A stretch of 64,000 bases of DNA from Arthrobacter sp. ERGS1:01 (GCF_001281315.1 NZ_CP012479.1:3906001-3970000), one strand, 5' to 3'; counted from the stretch's first letter, positions 1 to 9,109 are shown. Made by a program: numbers and translations. The notes: generated by a model not told the origin, from the letters alone.

Positions 1-3000
1 ATGCGGATGTAGCGGGCCGGTGAGCCGTCAAGCGTGACTGACTGTGCCTCGATGGAGTTGGTCCAGACTGCCTTCACCGGCGCACCCCACACGGCGCCGT
101 CAAGGCTGGTCTCCATGGAGACGTCCTTGATGCGGCCGTTGGCGGACTTGCGCCCCAGGCAGCCGGCGGCCACCACGTTGCGGGGTTTGCCGAGGTCGAT
201 GATGACCCAGTGCGGCGGCGGGGTGGAGTTGGCGCTCCACGCTGATGTCCAGCCTGGCTCCTGCGCACAGTCCACCAGGTTGCTGGCCGGACGGTTTTCG
301 CCGGCGGTTTCCTGGCTGCTGAAACCTGTCACCTTCATCTCGGTGCAGGCAATGGGCGTCACGGTTCCGCCGGCCGGCCCGGTGGGCGACGCCGTTGCGG
401 TTGCCGAAGGGGTTGCCGAAGCGGTTGCCGTTGGTGTGGTGCCGCCGTCAACGGCAACCTTTGCGTTGAATTCGGCACAGGAGATCCAGTTGCCATCAAA
501 GGAGGCCAGGCCCGTCATCCGCACGTAGCGTGCCGGCGAACCGTCAAGGGTGATCCACTTCGTGTCGGTGTTGTTGGCCCAGGTCCCTTCCGTTGCCTGG
601 CCCCAGCTGGTTCCGTCAAGGCTTGTTTCGATGCGCGCCTTGCTGATCCGGCCGTTGACTTGCTGGCGCGGCGTGCAGCCGGCGGCGGTCAGGTTCACGG
701 TGGAGCCCAGGTCAATGACGGCCCAATGCGGCGGCGGTGTGCTGCCCACGCTCCAGGCGGAGTGCCAGGTGGTGGTCGTGTCGCAGTCGGTCATGTTGAC
801 GCCGCGATCGTTCTCGGCGGCCGTTTCCTCGCTGCTGACCTTGGTGACCGTCATGGCCGAGCACGGCACCACCGTGGGGTCGGTGACCGTGATGGCCTTG
901 GCAACCGTCAGCGTTGAGCCGCCGGCGGTCAACGTTGCCGACAACTGGGCCGCACCCAGCGGTGCCGGCGGCGCCTTGAGCTTGAACTTGGCCACGGCGG
1001 CGGTGCCGGCGGCAACGGCGGGGGTAGACGCCGTCGCCGGTTCCACGGTCCAGCCGGCCGGGGCCGTGATCTTCACGGAACCGGCGGCGAGGGCCGCACC
1101 GGGGGCGTTGAGGTTGACGCTGACGTCGAACGCCTTGCTGCCGGGGATGCTGGCCGGAGCATCGAGGGTAATGCCGGCCGTGGCGTTGAGCAGGTACTTG
1201 TGACCCGCGACGCCGGTGAACGTCACGATGCCGTCGGTACCCTTGGTGGCGACCAGGTTGGCGCCGGTGGCTTCGTCGGTGATGGAGTACTTGCCGTCGA
1301 ACATGCCCGAACGGACCGCGATGGCACCATCCTTGGCGGGCGTGAGCACGGCGCCGGTGGCGGCACCGTCCTTCCAGCTGATGCCGACCTCCACGTTGCC
1401 GCGCGCCTTCAGGCCGTTGACCGAGCCGGTGGGCCAGTTGGCGGGCAGGGCCGGGAGCAGGTCGATCGCGTTGGACTGGGACTGCAGGAGCATCTCGGCC
1501 ACGCCGTTGGTTGCACCGAAGTTGCCGTCGATCTGGAACGGCGGGTGCGCGTCCCACAGGTTGTCGTAGACGTTGTTCTTCAGCTGGGCCGAGAGCATCT
1601 TCTGGGCGCCGCTGCCGTCGAGCAGGCGGGCCAGGAAGTTGATCTTCCAGGCCTTGGACCAGCCGGTTTCACCGTCGCCGCGGGCATCCAGGGACGTCCG
1701 TGCGGCCTTGGCCAGCGTGGGGTCGTTGCGGACATCGATCGCGTCGCCCGGGAACAGGGCGAACAGGTTTGAGGCGTGGCGGTGCTGGTTCGTGGGGTTG
1801 TCCAGCGGCAACTCCTTCTTCCATTCCTTGATCTGGCCCCAGGAACCCACGGCCAGGCCCGGATCGAGCTTGGCGAGCGTGGCGGCCAGGGTGGTGCGGA
1901 ATGCGGAATCGGAATTCAAGGTGGTGGCGGCGCTGAGCGTGTCCTTGAGCAGGTTGGCGACAATCTGCTCGGAAATGGCGGCGCCGGCCGTGAACGGCCC
2001 CTGTTCCGGGGAGTAGCTGGGGGTGACCACCAGGCGGCCGTTGTCATTGGGGTCCGGCTGGAGGTTGTGGATCCAGAACTCCGCGGCGCCCTTCATCATC
2101 GGGTAGGCGGTGTTGCGCAAGTAGTCGACGTCGCCGGAGAAGGCGTAGTGCTCGTAGACGGGCTGCATCATCCAGGCCGCGGCCTCGGGCATCCAGAAGG
2201 ACGTGGACCAGTCGTGCACGCCGGTGAAGCCGAAGACGTTGGTGTTCTGGTTGACGATCCAGCCGGGCGAATCTGCGCCGAAGATGGACTTTGCCGTTAT
2301 CTCGCCGGGAGCTACCAGGGCCGCCATGAAATCGTTGAGGGGCTCCTCGGTTTCGGCCATGTTGGTGACCTCGGAGAGCCAATAGTTCATCTGCAGGTTG
2401 ATGTTCGTGTGGTAATCGGCCTGCCAGGGCGGGGTATTCGTGTTGGTCCAGATGCCCTGCAGGTTGGCGGGCAGGGTGCCCGGGCGGGAGCTGGCGATGA
2501 GCATGTAGCGGCCGTAGTTGAAGAACAGCGTCTCCAGGGCCTTGTCGCGCTCGGAGCCGTCGCCCTTGTATTGGGCGCGCAGCGTGTTGGTGGGAACGTC
2601 GGCGGGCAGGTGGCCGCCAATGTTCAGGCTCATGTTTTCATAGAGGCCCTTGTAGTCGGCCTCATGCGCGGCCCGAACCGCCGCGTAGCCCTTGGCCACG
2701 GCCTTGTCCACGGAGCTCGTGACGGCAGCGTGCGGGTCCACCCCACGGTAGCTGGGGTAGCTGTCCTTGTAGTCGGTGCCCATGGTCAGGTACATCGTGG
2801 CGCTCGTGGCACCCGTGACCTTGAGGTTGTTGCCCGAGACGCTGACGGTGCCGCCGTTGGCCACGATGCGGGCCTGCATCTCGTATTTGAGGCCGTTGTC
2901 GGCCACCAGGCCCTTGACGGTGATCCGGTCTCCCGCCGCCGTTTGCGTGGCCCCGTTCGGTGAGGTGAAGCGGGTGGTGAAGTTGATTGCCCCGGCGGTA

Positions 3001-3686
3001 TCCGCCGTGAAGTTGGAAACCACCACATTGTCCGGGTAGGAGGAGAAGTATGACCTCTGAACCTTGGCGCCGTCGCTCTTGGTATAGCTGACGCCGGCCA
3101 CGGCGTTGCCCAGGTTCAGGTCCCGCCGGTAGTTTGTGTAGCCGGCCGCGTCGGGGACGTCGAAGTAGAACTGGCCAAAGTTCAGGTACGAGCCAAAGCC
3201 GGGGATGACGCCGCCGGGGAGGCTGTAGGACGGTACGCCCAGCTTTTTCGCGACGGCGTCGGGGTCCATGGAACCGTTGGCGTTGATGTAGTCACGTACG
3301 TCCTTCAGGGCGTTGACGTGGGTGCCCGCGGGCCAGTTGCCGCCGGTCCAGCCCGGCGAACCGGGGCCACCGGACCAGAGGGAATCGATATTCAGGCTCA
3401 ATTGCTCGGAGCTGACGCCGCCAAAGATGCTGGCACCCTGGGCGCCACCGCCGATGGGCAGCGACTGGGTCTCCCAGTTGGTGGCCGGCGCCGAATACCA
3501 GAGCGTCTGGTCGGCGGCGGAAAGCTGGGACGCAGCGGCTATGCCGGCCGAGCTGACCGGAGCCACGGGCGTTTCGGCGGCGTTGGCGCCATTGATGGAC
3601 GTCAGGCCCAGCCCGGCAATGACTGCCACGGCGCACGCAGCGGCAAGCGGCTTGGCGATAGTTCTTCGAATTTTAAGCAGGACCAT
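1..3686 (-). CDS. Secreted GH95 family alpha-L-fucosidase with F5/8C-type domains (3' part beyond window)
   Basis: Open frame of about 1,228 codons reading from an ATG at 3686 off the left edge, so the C-terminus is missing. A GAGGG ribosome-binding site precedes the start. Residues 1-36 form a signal peptide (VLLKIRRTIAKPLAAA, then AVIAGLGL, then NGANA). The PIGGGAQGASIFGG segment near residue 75 and the TNINLQMNYW segment are hallmarks of GH95. Asn428 and Asn430 and the Asp720 of QIDGNFG match, by motif, the Asn pair and catalytic Asp known in 1,2-alpha-L-fucosidases of this family. Two discoidin-like (F5/8 type C) modules follow at about 930-1065 and from 1110 onward, joined by a Thr/Ser/Ala linker. 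Family members hydrolyse terminal alpha-L-fucose or alpha-L-galactose on glycans. The substrate here is not determined. The enzyme is probably extracellular and binds carbohydrate through its C-terminal modules; a wall anchor beyond the edge is possible. Confidence 0.92.
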   Translation of the reverse strand, partial: MVLLKIRRTIAKPLAAACAVAVIAGLGLTSINGANAAETPVAPVSSAGIAAASQLSAADQTLWYSAPATNWETQSLPIGGGAQGASIFGGVSSEQLSLNIDSLWSGGPGSPGWTGGNWPAGTHVNALKDVRDYINANGSMDPDAVAKKLGVPSYSLPGGVIPGFGSYLNFGQFYFDVPDAAGYTNYRRDLNLGNAVAGVSYTKSDGAKVQRSYFSSYPDNVVVSNFTADTAGAINFTTRFTSPNGATQTAAGDRITVKGLVADNGLKYEMQARIVANGGTVSVSGNNLKVTGATSATMYLTMGTDYKDSYPSYRGVDPHAAVTSSVDKAVAKGYAAVRAAHEADYKGLYENMSLNIGGHLPADVPTNTLRAQYKGDGSERDKALETLFFNYGRYMLIASSRPGTLPANLQGIWTNTNTPPWQADYHTNINLQMNYWLSEVTNMAETEEPLNDFMAALVAPGEITAKSIFGADSPGWIVNQNTNVFGFTGVHDWSTSFWMPEAAAWMMQPVYEHYAFSGDVDYLRNTAYPMMKGAAEFWIHNLQPDPNDNGRLVVTPSYSPEQGPFTAGAAISEQIVANLLKDTLSAATTLNSDSAFRTTLAATLAKLDPGLAVGSWGQIKEWKKELPLDNPTNQHRHASNLFALFPGDAIDVRNDPTLAKAARTSLDARGDGETGWSKAWKINFLARLLDGSGAQKMLSAQLKNNVYDNLWDAHPPFQIDGNFGATNGVAEMLLQSQSNAIDLLPALPANWPTGSVNGLKARGNVEVGISWKDGAATGAVLTPAKDGAIAVRSGMFDGKYSITDEATGANLVATKGTDGIVTFTGVAGHKYLLNATAGITLDAPASIPGSKAFDVSVNLNAPGAALAAGSVKITAPAGWTVEPATASTPAVAAGTAAVAKFKLKAPPAPLGAAQLSATLTAGGSTLTVAKAITVTDPTVVPCSAMTVTKVSSEETAAENDRGVNMTDCDTTTTWHSAWSVGSTPPPHWAVIDLGSTVNLTAAGCTPRQQVNGRISKARIETSLDGTSWGQATEGTWANNTDTKWITLDGSPARYVRMTGLASFDGNWISCAEFNAKVAVDGGTTPTATASATPSATATASPTGPAGGTVTPIACTEMKVTGFSSQETAGENRPASNLVDCAQEPGWTSAWSANSTPPPHWVIIDLGKPRNVVAAGCLGRKSANGRIKDVSMETSLDGAVWGAPVKAVWTNSIEAQSVTLDGSPARYIR

Positions 3687-3743
3687 AATCCCTCAGCAAT
3701 GAAGCAGGCCGCCGGCGGAAGGCAATTTCCGGACACAACAGCA

Positions 3744-3757
3744 TGATATGGATAACA
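3744..3757 (-). promoter_or_regulatory. Candidate regulatory motif upstream of the GH95 gene
   Basis: The plus strand reads TGATATGGATAACA followed by AGTGAC, about 60 bp upstream of the GH95 start. A close relative, TGATGGATAACATCGAGTGAC, lies upstream of the GH31 gene at 38414. The shared GGATAACA...AGTGAC string in front of two secreted glycosidases, both on the minus strand, suggests a common operator or promoter element. This is inference from two sites only. Confidence 0.35.
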
Positions 3758-3878
3758 AGTGACGTGACCCACAGTAATACATCCGATGTTTTACCGTCCA
3801 TGATTTTCGTTCCATTCCGGATTGTTACCGCCGGCAGGGGCTTTCCACTACGCTGAAAATGAGCAAAGGAGCATGCAT

Positions 3879-4391
3879 ATGCCGGAAAAGTCTGCACCGC
3901 CGTCGACCACCGCGAAGGCCTCGGCCCGGACGTCGGCCAAGAACGCAGTGAAGACCGTCCCCACCCAAATCAGCCCGCTGGAGTTCATCGACACTGCCGA
4001 CATCAGCGAGACCAGGCGCAGCGACGCCGCCGTGCTGCTGGAGCTGATGGCTCAGGAAACCGGCCAGCCGGCGACCATGTGGGGGCCGTCCATCATCGGT
4101 TTTGGCAGTTACCACTACAAGTACGCATCGGGCCGCGAAGGCGATGCGGCGGCCGCGGGGTTCTCGCCACGCAAGGCGTCACTGGTGCTGTACGGGCTGT
4201 CGTCCGCGCCCGGCGTCGAGCCCCTGCTGGAGCGGCTGGGCAAGGTCAAGCGCGGGGCCGGCTGCATCTACGTCAACAAGCTGGCGGACGTCGACCTGGA
4301 CGTGCTGCGGGAGCTTGTCCGCAACGGCTACCGGCACATGACCACGGCTGACATCCAGTCGCTGCAATCCCAGAAGGGGCGGTCCGAATAG
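3879..4391 (+). CDS. DUF1801 domain protein
   Basis: 170 aa. The ATG at 3879 is chosen because AAAGGAG ends 7 nt upstream; an in-frame ATG at 3873 sits too close to that site. The first 40 residues are an Ala/Ser/Thr/Lys-rich tail. The rest carries the DUF1801 (YdhG-like) pattern: a start region with RRSDAAVLLELM, then MWGPSIIGFGSYHYKYASGREGD, FSPRKASLVLYGL, and a C-terminal GAGCIYVNKLADVDLDVLRELV. Proteins of this family are small cytoplasmic single-domain proteins of unsettled function; some are described as iron-homeostasis or frataxin-like. The gene stands alone, divergent from GH95 and convergent with the ribosomal operon, sharing a terminator with the latter. Confidence 0.85.
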   Translation: MPEKSAPPSTTAKASARTSAKNAVKTVPTQISPLEFIDTADISETRRSDAAVLLELMAQETGQPATMWGPSIIGFGSYHYKYASGREGDAAAAGFSPRKASLVLYGLSSAPGVEPLLERLGKVKRGAGCIYVNKLADVDLDVLRELVRNGYRHMTTADIQSLQSQKGRSE

Positions 4392-4416
4392 GGCCAGTCC
4401 CAACAGGACCGTTAGA

Positions 4417-4458
4417 GCAAAAGGCCCGGCCCCCGCGAACGGGGACCGGGCCTTTTGC
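4417..4458. terminator. Bidirectional hairpin terminator between DUF1801 gene and rplI
   Basis: An 18-bp stem with one mismatch (4417-4434 with 4441-4458) and a 6-nt loop lies between convergent genes. The AAAA/TTTT at the outer stem ends gives a U-rich 3' side in both directions. Confidence 0.85.
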
Positions 4459-4478
4459 TTGAAGCGTTGGGGAGGGTA

Positions 4479-4928
4479 TTAGCCTGCAACAACGTTCAGG
4501 TTGATAACGGCGGTGACGTCTTCGTAGAGACGGACGTTTGCCGTGTACTTGCCAACCGACTTGATGTGGGCGGGCAGTTCAACCTTGCGCTTGTCAATGT
4601 TGCCGAGACCGGCAGCAGCGACAGCCTTTGCGACGTCGTCGGTCTTGACGGTGCCGAACAGGCGACCGGCCTGGCCGGCCTTGACGGTCAGCGTGACCGG
4701 CTTGGCCTGCAGGGCAGCAGCCTGGGCCTGAGCAGCTTCAACGGAAGCGTGCTCGTGAGCGGCGCGGGCAGCCTTGATCAGTTCGATCTGCTTTTCGCCA
4801 CCCTTGGACCATGCCAGAGCGAAACCGCGGGGCAGAAGGTAGTTACGTGCGTAACCGTTCTTCACCTCGACTATGTCACCTGAGGTACCGAGACCGGTTA
4901 CTTCGTGGGTCAGAATGAGCTTTGCCAT
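4479..4928 (-). CDS. rplI: 50S ribosomal protein bL9
   Basis: 149 aa, full length for bL9. The N-terminal rRNA-binding domain starts [25 protein letters not shown] and includes the conserved [11 protein letters not shown] motif. The connecting helix and a C-terminal domain ending in INLNVVAG follow. It binds 23S rRNA near the L1 stalk base. Last gene of the rpsF-ssb-rpsR-rplI cluster, 15 nt after rpsR. In many relatives dnaB follows rplI; here a terminator and unrelated genes follow instead. Confidence 0.98.
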   Translation of the reverse strand: MAKLILTHEVTGLGTSGDIVEVKNGYARNYLLPRGFALAWSKGGEKQIELIKAARAAHEHASVEAAQAQAAALQAKPVTLTVKAGQAGRLFGTVKTDDVAKAVAAAGLGNIDKRKVELPAHIKSVGKYTANVRLYEDVTAVINLNVVAG

Positions 4929-4943
4929 GTTTATTTATCTCCC

Positions 4944-5183
4944 TTAACCGCGGCCAGCGCCGGAGTAGGGCAGCAGTGCAACTTCGCGGGCATTCTTGAT
5001 TGCCTGGGCGATTTTGCGCTGCTCCTGGACGGTGACACCCGTGACGCGACGCGCACGGATCTTTCCGCGATCAGAGATGAACTTGCGCAGCAATGCTACG
5101 TCCTTGTAGTCGATGACAGTGATGTCAGCGGCCTTCAAGGGGTTGGACTTTGGTTTGGGCTTACGGAGTTCAGCCTTAGCCAT
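4944..5183 (-). CDS. rpsR: 30S ribosomal protein bS18
   Basis: 79 aa, normal length. The core matches S18: [38 protein letters not shown] and [19 protein letters not shown]. It pairs with bS6 on the platform of the small subunit. An AGGAG site sits just upstream of the ATG. No four-cysteine zinc motif is present, so this is a zinc-independent (C-minus) form. Confidence 0.98.
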   Translation of the reverse strand: MAKAELRKPKPKSNPLKAADITVIDYKDVALLRKFISDRGKIRARRVTGVTVQEQRKIAQAIKNAREVALLPYSGAGRG

Positions 5184-5276
5184 CGTGGAGCTCCTTAGTA
5201 TTCGTGGAGCCCGTGGATATTAATCCGCGGGATGGTGAGCGTGCGGCGGTTGCCGCACCTTTGAAAAAGTTATTGC

Positions 5277-5879
5277 TTAGAAGGGAGGCTCGGAGTTATC
5301 CGGGCCGGCGCCCCAACCGGAGGAACCGCCACCGGGCGTGGCCCAGGGGTCGGATGCCGGTGCGGACTGCTGCTGGCCGCCATTGCCGCCGAAGTTTCCT
5401 CCGCCGGAATTGCCGCCAAAGCCGCCCTGGCCCCCGCCGGCGTTGCCGCCGCCGAAGTTACCGCCATTGCCGCCGTTGCCGCCGCCAAAGTTGCCCCCAC
5501 CCTGACCGCCGGAGCGTTGGGTGCGGTTGACCTTGGCGTTGGCGTAGCGCAGCGAGGGGCCGATCTCGTCGACCTCAAGCTCCATGACGGTGCGCTTTTC
5601 GCCTTCTTTGGTGTCGTAGGTCCGAGACTTCAGCCGGCCCGAGACGATGACGCGGGTTCCCTTCGTGAGGGACTCCGCGACGTTCTCGGCCGCTTCACGC
5701 CAGATCGACGCGCGGAGGAACAGCGTTTCGCCGTCCTTCCACTCGTTGGACTGGCGGTCAAAGGTCCGCGGAGTCGACGCAATGGTGAAGTTCGCTACTG
5801 CTGAACCGCTCGGTGTGAACCGGAGTTCGGGGTCACTGGTGAGATTACCAATGACCGTGATAGTGGTTTCGCCTGCCAT
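5277..5879 (-). CDS. ssb: Single-stranded DNA-binding protein
   Basis: 200 aa. The N-terminal OB fold (about 1-115) carries [55 protein letters not shown] split by short loops, and the [18 protein letters not shown] strand pair. A long Gly/Asn-rich linker (about 120-180) leads to the acidic tip DNSEPPF, which in bacterial SSBs recruits replication and repair partners. The low-complexity linker is typical of actinobacterial SSB. It lies between rpsF and rpsR in the usual order, so it is probably co-transcribed with the ribosomal genes. Confidence 0.97.
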   Translation of the reverse strand: MAGETTITVIGNLTSDPELRFTPSGSAVANFTIASTPRTFDRQSNEWKDGETLFLRASIWREAAENVAESLTKGTRVIVSGRLKSRTYDTKEGEKRTVMELEVDEIGPSLRYANAKVNRTQRSGGQGGGNFGGGNGGNGGNFGGGNAGGGQGGFGGNSGGGNFGGNGGQQQSAPASDPWATPGGGSSGWGAGPDNSEPPF

Positions 5880-5942
5880 CTGCTCCTGCTTCCTGCTTGA
5901 GTGTTTTCCTACGGAAAAGAACTAAAAGTGAGTGGACCGAAA

Positions 5943-6248
5943 TTACTCGGCTACTACTTTCTGCTCTTCCGGACGGGTGATCTTGGTGCGCAGGATGGTC
6001 TCGTTGAGGCCAAGCTGGCGGTCAAGTTCCTGAGCGGTAGCCGGAGTAGCCGTGAAGTTCACTACTGCGTAGATACCTTCAGACTTCTTCTGGATGTCGT
6101 ACGCCAGACGGCGACGGCCCCAGATGTCAACCTTTTCGATGGTTCCACCATCGTTGGTGATGACATTGAGGAACTTCTGAAGCGACGACTCTACGGTGCG
6201 CTCGTCGACCTCGGGGTCGATGATTACCATCAATTCGTAAGGACGCAT
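5943..6248 (-). CDS. rpsF: 30S ribosomal protein bS6
   Basis: 101 aa. [19 protein letters not shown] is the canonical N-terminus, so the ATG at 6248 is preferred over an in-frame GTG at 6260 that overlaps the ribosome-binding site. AGGAGG ends 11 nt before this ATG. The beta-alpha-beta S6 fold, with the [23 protein letters not shown] segment, is intact. It forms a heterodimer with bS18. First gene of the operon. Its leader holds a candidate S6:S18 binding hairpin (6330-6357). Confidence 0.97.
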   Translation of the reverse strand: MRPYELMVIIDPEVDERTVESSLQKFLNVITNDGGTIEKVDIWGRRRLAYDIQKKSEGIYAVVNFTATPATAQELDRQLGLNETILRTKITRPEEQKVVAE

Positions 6249-6329
6249 ATGTGAACCCACCTCCTTTGGGCTAGGCGGTTACGGTCTTTCCGTAACAGGA
6301 GGTTCATTTGCGGTGCCTGCGCCACCCGT

Positions 6330-6357
6330 GGGCCACACCATGGAGGTGGGCCCGGTG
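6330..6357 (-). promoter_or_regulatory. Candidate S6:S18 autoregulatory leader hairpin
   Basis: In the rpsF mRNA sense, CACCG (6353-6357) directly precedes a hairpin made of GGGCC-CACC, a 5-nt loop, and GGTG-T-GGCCC. A CACCG box beside a hairpin is the known signature of the leader bound by the S6:S18 complex in many bacteria. A second CACCG lies at 6311-6315. This is a motif match only; no alignment was made. Confidence 0.4.
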
Positions 6358-6374
6358 CCAGCACAGACTTATCT

Positions 6375-6380
6375 ATCTTA
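6375..6380 (-). promoter_or_regulatory. Possible -10 element of the rpsF operon
   Basis: TAAGAT in the minus sense lies upstream of the leader hairpin, in a short AT-rich patch. The matching -35 (CTGTGC region near 6398-6403) is weak. Confidence 0.3.
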
Positions 6381-6461
6381 CCGTAAGTACGACGGCGGCA
6401 CAGCCCTTTCCGGGTAACCCTCGCCACAGGCGCCAATCACCATCGAGGGGCGGCGACGGGG

Positions 6462-7295
6462 TCAGATGACCACGTTCAGCGCAGCCCGGTACCCGTCCGC
6501 TGGCGAACCCGAGGTGGACGCCAACTGGTGGATGCCGCCGTCGTCGCCAAACACCATGTCCGAGGCGAGGGTTGTGTTGGGGAAGTTTTGCTTGCTGGAT
6601 TCATAGCCGGCCGTGGCATAGACGGCGTTGCAGGAGGCCTCCGTCATGGCGATTTGGGAGGTGCGCAGGATTTGCCCGGCCTTGGTGGCATTGCTCATGG
6701 ACTCAAACACCTCAAAGTGGATGTGCGGCCAGCGGCCGTTGTAGGCGCCGGGGAAAATGGTGGTGAATTCAAGCTGCCCGTTGGCGTCCGTCTCCTGCAC
6801 GCCGCGCAGGAAGTTCTCGTTTTCCAGGCCTTGGTCGTAGAGCGAGTACTTGCCATCCCGGGTGGCATGCCACAGGTAGACGGCCGCGCCGGCAAGGGGT
6901 TTGCAGCCGTTGGCGTTGTCCATCACGGTCAGCGTGACTTTCAGCGGAACGCCCGGCGCTTTCGTCGCCGATCCGCCAAAGCTGGCGGTGATGTCCGACC
7001 GCACCACTCCGGAGGCGGTGAGTACGTCCGGGCCGTTGGAACCGTCCGCCGGGTACGGGCCGCCGGTTTCCTCCGGCGTATCCGGGGTGTTGGCCGTGCA
7101 TTCGGTGAGCGCACGGGTCACCTGCGCGGTGGCCGACGCGGTAGCGGACGTACCGCCGCCGGACGGGGCGCAGGCGGCAAGCCCGGCGACCGCCCCGGCA
7201 CCGAACACAAGTCCCAGGGCACGGCGCCGGCTCAGCAATGTGGCCAGGTCGAATTCCAGGCCGCGGTCATGATCGGGATGGGGTGAGTTTGTCAT
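6462..7295 (-). CDS. Exported intradiol ring-cleavage dioxygenase-like lipoprotein
   Basis: 277 aa. The N-terminus has a twin-arginine-like SRRRAL motif (Arg23-25), a hydrophobic stretch and a lipobox LAAC with Cys42, so it is likely exported by Tat and lipid-anchored. The mature part follows the intradiol dioxygenase pattern: TPEETGGPYPADGSNG, LKVTLTVMD, YLWHATRDGKYSLYD, then FPGAYNGRWPHIHFEVF, which supplies the Tyr and two His expected as Fe(III) ligands. Classical cytoplasmic members cleave catechols. Exported actinobacterial members of this family have been linked to aromatic and lignin-derived compounds. The substrate here is unknown and no catechol-pathway gene is next to it. Confidence 0.85.
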   Translation of the reverse strand: MTNSPHPDHDRGLEFDLATLLSRRRALGLVFGAGAVAGLAACAPSGGGTSATASATAQVTRALTECTANTPDTPEETGGPYPADGSNGPDVLTASGVVRSDITASFGGSATKAPGVPLKVTLTVMDNANGCKPLAGAAVYLWHATRDGKYSLYDQGLENENFLRGVQETDANGQLEFTTIFPGAYNGRWPHIHFEVFESMSNATKAGQILRTSQIAMTEASCNAVYATAGYESSKQNFPNTTLASDMVFGDDGGIHQLASTSGSPADGYRAALNVVI

Positions 7296-7370
7296 GCTGA
7301 CAATTTCAGCAATGCCTCATAAGTGCCGGCTGTGAACCGACTGTGCGGGTTTTAGGCATCGGCGGGCCCG

Positions 7371-8318
7371 TTAGTGCCGGTTCAGGTCGGCCAATGCCGT
7401 CACGATGCGTTCGGGTTGTTCGGCGATCCGGTTGAGCACGTACAGCCACCATTCGCCGCCAAAGATGACGTACTCGCGGGTGCGGTAGCCGTCGCGCTGC
7501 AGCGCGTCCAGCAAATCGGTGCCCAGGCCGAGTAGCATCTCGAATTCGACCGTCGGGGACTTCAGCGCATCACCCAACTCGGCGATGAGCGTGTCCACGA
7601 GCTCGTCGTCGTGCGTGGCAAGGTTCAGAGCATGCCCGGCGCCCACAACGCGGGCGGCCAGCCGGCGGTACGCGGCGGCCAATTCGGCGCTGCCCCGGGC
7701 GTGGGCCACCGACTCCGGCTCCAGGAAGGCGCCCTTGACCAGGCGGATGGTGCCGGGGTGGCGCAAAACGCGTTCCAGGTCAGCGGGCGTGCGGTGCAGC
7801 CGGGCCTGGAGGGTGATCCCAACGCGGGGAGTCTCGGCGGCGAGTCGGTCATAGGCGTCCAGGACCGCGTCGGTCCGGTCCGAGCCCTCCGCGGAAATCA
7901 TCAGCTGCGTGCCCCGTGGCTCGGTGGCCGCAGCGAGCATGCGCACGTGCTCGATGGCCAGTTCGGGGTCCACGAGCAGGCCCAGGTGCGAAAGGTCGAA
8001 GGAGATGGTGCTGGGCAGCCCCGCCGCACCGATGGCCGCGGCAAGGTCCAGGAAAACCCCGGCCTCGGAGCGTGCCAGCCCGGCCGTGCGGATGCTCTCC
8101 CCCGCGTATTCAATGCTTGCCTGATGTCCGCGGGCGACGGCGGCACCCGCCACCGCGATGGCCTCGCCCACGGTTTCCCCCGCCGAATAGCGCCGTGCCA
8201 CCTTCGACGCGGCGGCAGCCAGTTCGGGGGTGGACATGACATGCCGTTTGAGGTCTTCGTCCAGGGCCCACGCCCGGAGGGTGTCGGCGGCATGCTCACG
8301 TTCGGTCACAGGTGTCAT
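7371..8318 (-). CDS. Proline dehydrogenase (monofunctional)
   Basis: 315 aa, the size of a stand-alone ProDH domain. The (beta/alpha)8 flavoenzyme motifs are present: TISFDLSHLGLLVDPE, ITLQARLHRTPADLERVL, RLVKGAFLEPE, NLATHDD, EFEMLLGLG and the C-terminal YVIFGGEWWLYVLNR with the substrate-binding Arg/Glu region. It oxidises L-proline to pyrroline-5-carboxylate with FAD, the first step of proline catabolism. The P5C dehydrogenase partner is not in the window. It has no clear operon mate. Confidence 0.9.
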   Translation of the reverse strand: MTPVTEREHAADTLRAWALDEDLKRHVMSTPELAAAASKVARRYSAGETVGEAIAVAGAAVARGHQASIEYAGESIRTAGLARSEAGVFLDLAAAIGAAGLPSTISFDLSHLGLLVDPELAIEHVRMLAAATEPRGTQLMISAEGSDRTDAVLDAYDRLAAETPRVGITLQARLHRTPADLERVLRHPGTIRLVKGAFLEPESVAHARGSAELAAAYRRLAARVVGAGHALNLATHDDELVDTLIAELGDALKSPTVEFEMLLGLGTDLLDALQRDGYRTREYVIFGGEWWLYVLNRIAEQPERIVTALADLNRH

Positions 8319-8402
8319 CCAACCACCCTATAGGGGCCCACACCCCGGCGGCATGGCGTCCCGAACCGTGAACACGCGCCGGTTTGCCCGCCCGGGCGTG
8401 GC

Positions 8403-9068
8403 ATGATCACTTCCATGGAATCCACACTCTCGCGGCGGGCACGGCACCGGCGGTTCCGCCTTCTTGGCATGGTTGTCGGCGGCGTTGCCGCTGCCGTTCT
8501 CACGGGCCTGCTGGGCGCATGGATCTACGCCCCGGCCGTCGGGTGGGGTGTGGCGGCCCTGGTCTACAACGTGTGGGTCTGGTTCACGATTGCCCCCATG
8601 GACAACGTCCGCACGGCCGCGCACGCCCAGGCCGAGGACCCGGGCCGGCGAACGTCGGACCTGCTGATCCTCCTGGCGGCGTTGGGCTCGCTGGGCGCCG
8701 TGGTGCTTGTCATGGTCGGCAGCTCGCACGTGGCCGGAACGGGCCGTTTCCTGTTGGCGCTGCTGGCGCTGGGCTGCACCGCGATGTCCTGGCTGCTGGT
8801 GCACACCCTGTTCACGCTGCGCTATGCCGAGCTTTTCTACGCCCGCGAGGAACCCGACGGCATCGGCTTCAACCAGGCGGCCCTGCCCCAGTACACCGAC
8901 GTCGCCTATATGGCCTTCAGCGTGGGCATGACCTACCAGGTGTCGGACACGAACATCACCACGAGGGAGATGCGTTCGGCGGTGCTGCGCCACAGCCTGC
9001 TTGCCTTTGTGTTTGGCACGGGGATCCTGGCCACCACCATCAACCTGGTGGTCAGCCTCGCCCAGTAA
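8403..9068 (+). CDS. DUF1345 family membrane protein
   Basis: 221 aa (217 if the second ATG at 8415 is used; neither has a strong ribosome-binding site). About five transmembrane segments are visible. The C-terminal half has the DUF1345 signature, with FNQAALPQYTDVAYMAFSVGMTYQVSDTNI and the final LLAFVFGTGILATTINLVVSL, as separate blocks. Function of the family is unknown. The gene starts 85 bp from the divergent proline dehydrogenase gene and ends 41 bp from the convergent aminopeptidase gene. Confidence 0.85.
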   Translation: MITSMESTLSRRARHRRFRLLGMVVGGVAAAVLTGLLGAWIYAPAVGWGVAALVYNVWVWFTIAPMDNVRTAAHAQAEDPGRRTSDLLILLAALGSLGAVVLVMVGSSHVAGTGRFLLALLALGCTAMSWLLVHTLFTLRYAELFYAREEPDGIGFNQAALPQYTDVAYMAFSVGMTYQVSDTNITTREMRSAVLRHSLLAFVFGTGILATTINLVVSLAQ

Positions 9069-9109
9069 CGCCGCACATTGGCGCCGCCCGGGAGCACCGC
9101 CGAAGGGAG

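Noticed and set aside
1776..2963. Long plus-strand open frame opposite GH95
   Set aside because: It is antisense to a clear GH95 reading frame, rich in Gly/Val/Arg and without a family match; a shadow of G/C-biased codons.
7611..8333. 240-codon plus-strand open frame opposite proline dehydrogenase
   Set aside because: Antisense shadow; the dehydrogenase motifs on the minus strand are decisive.
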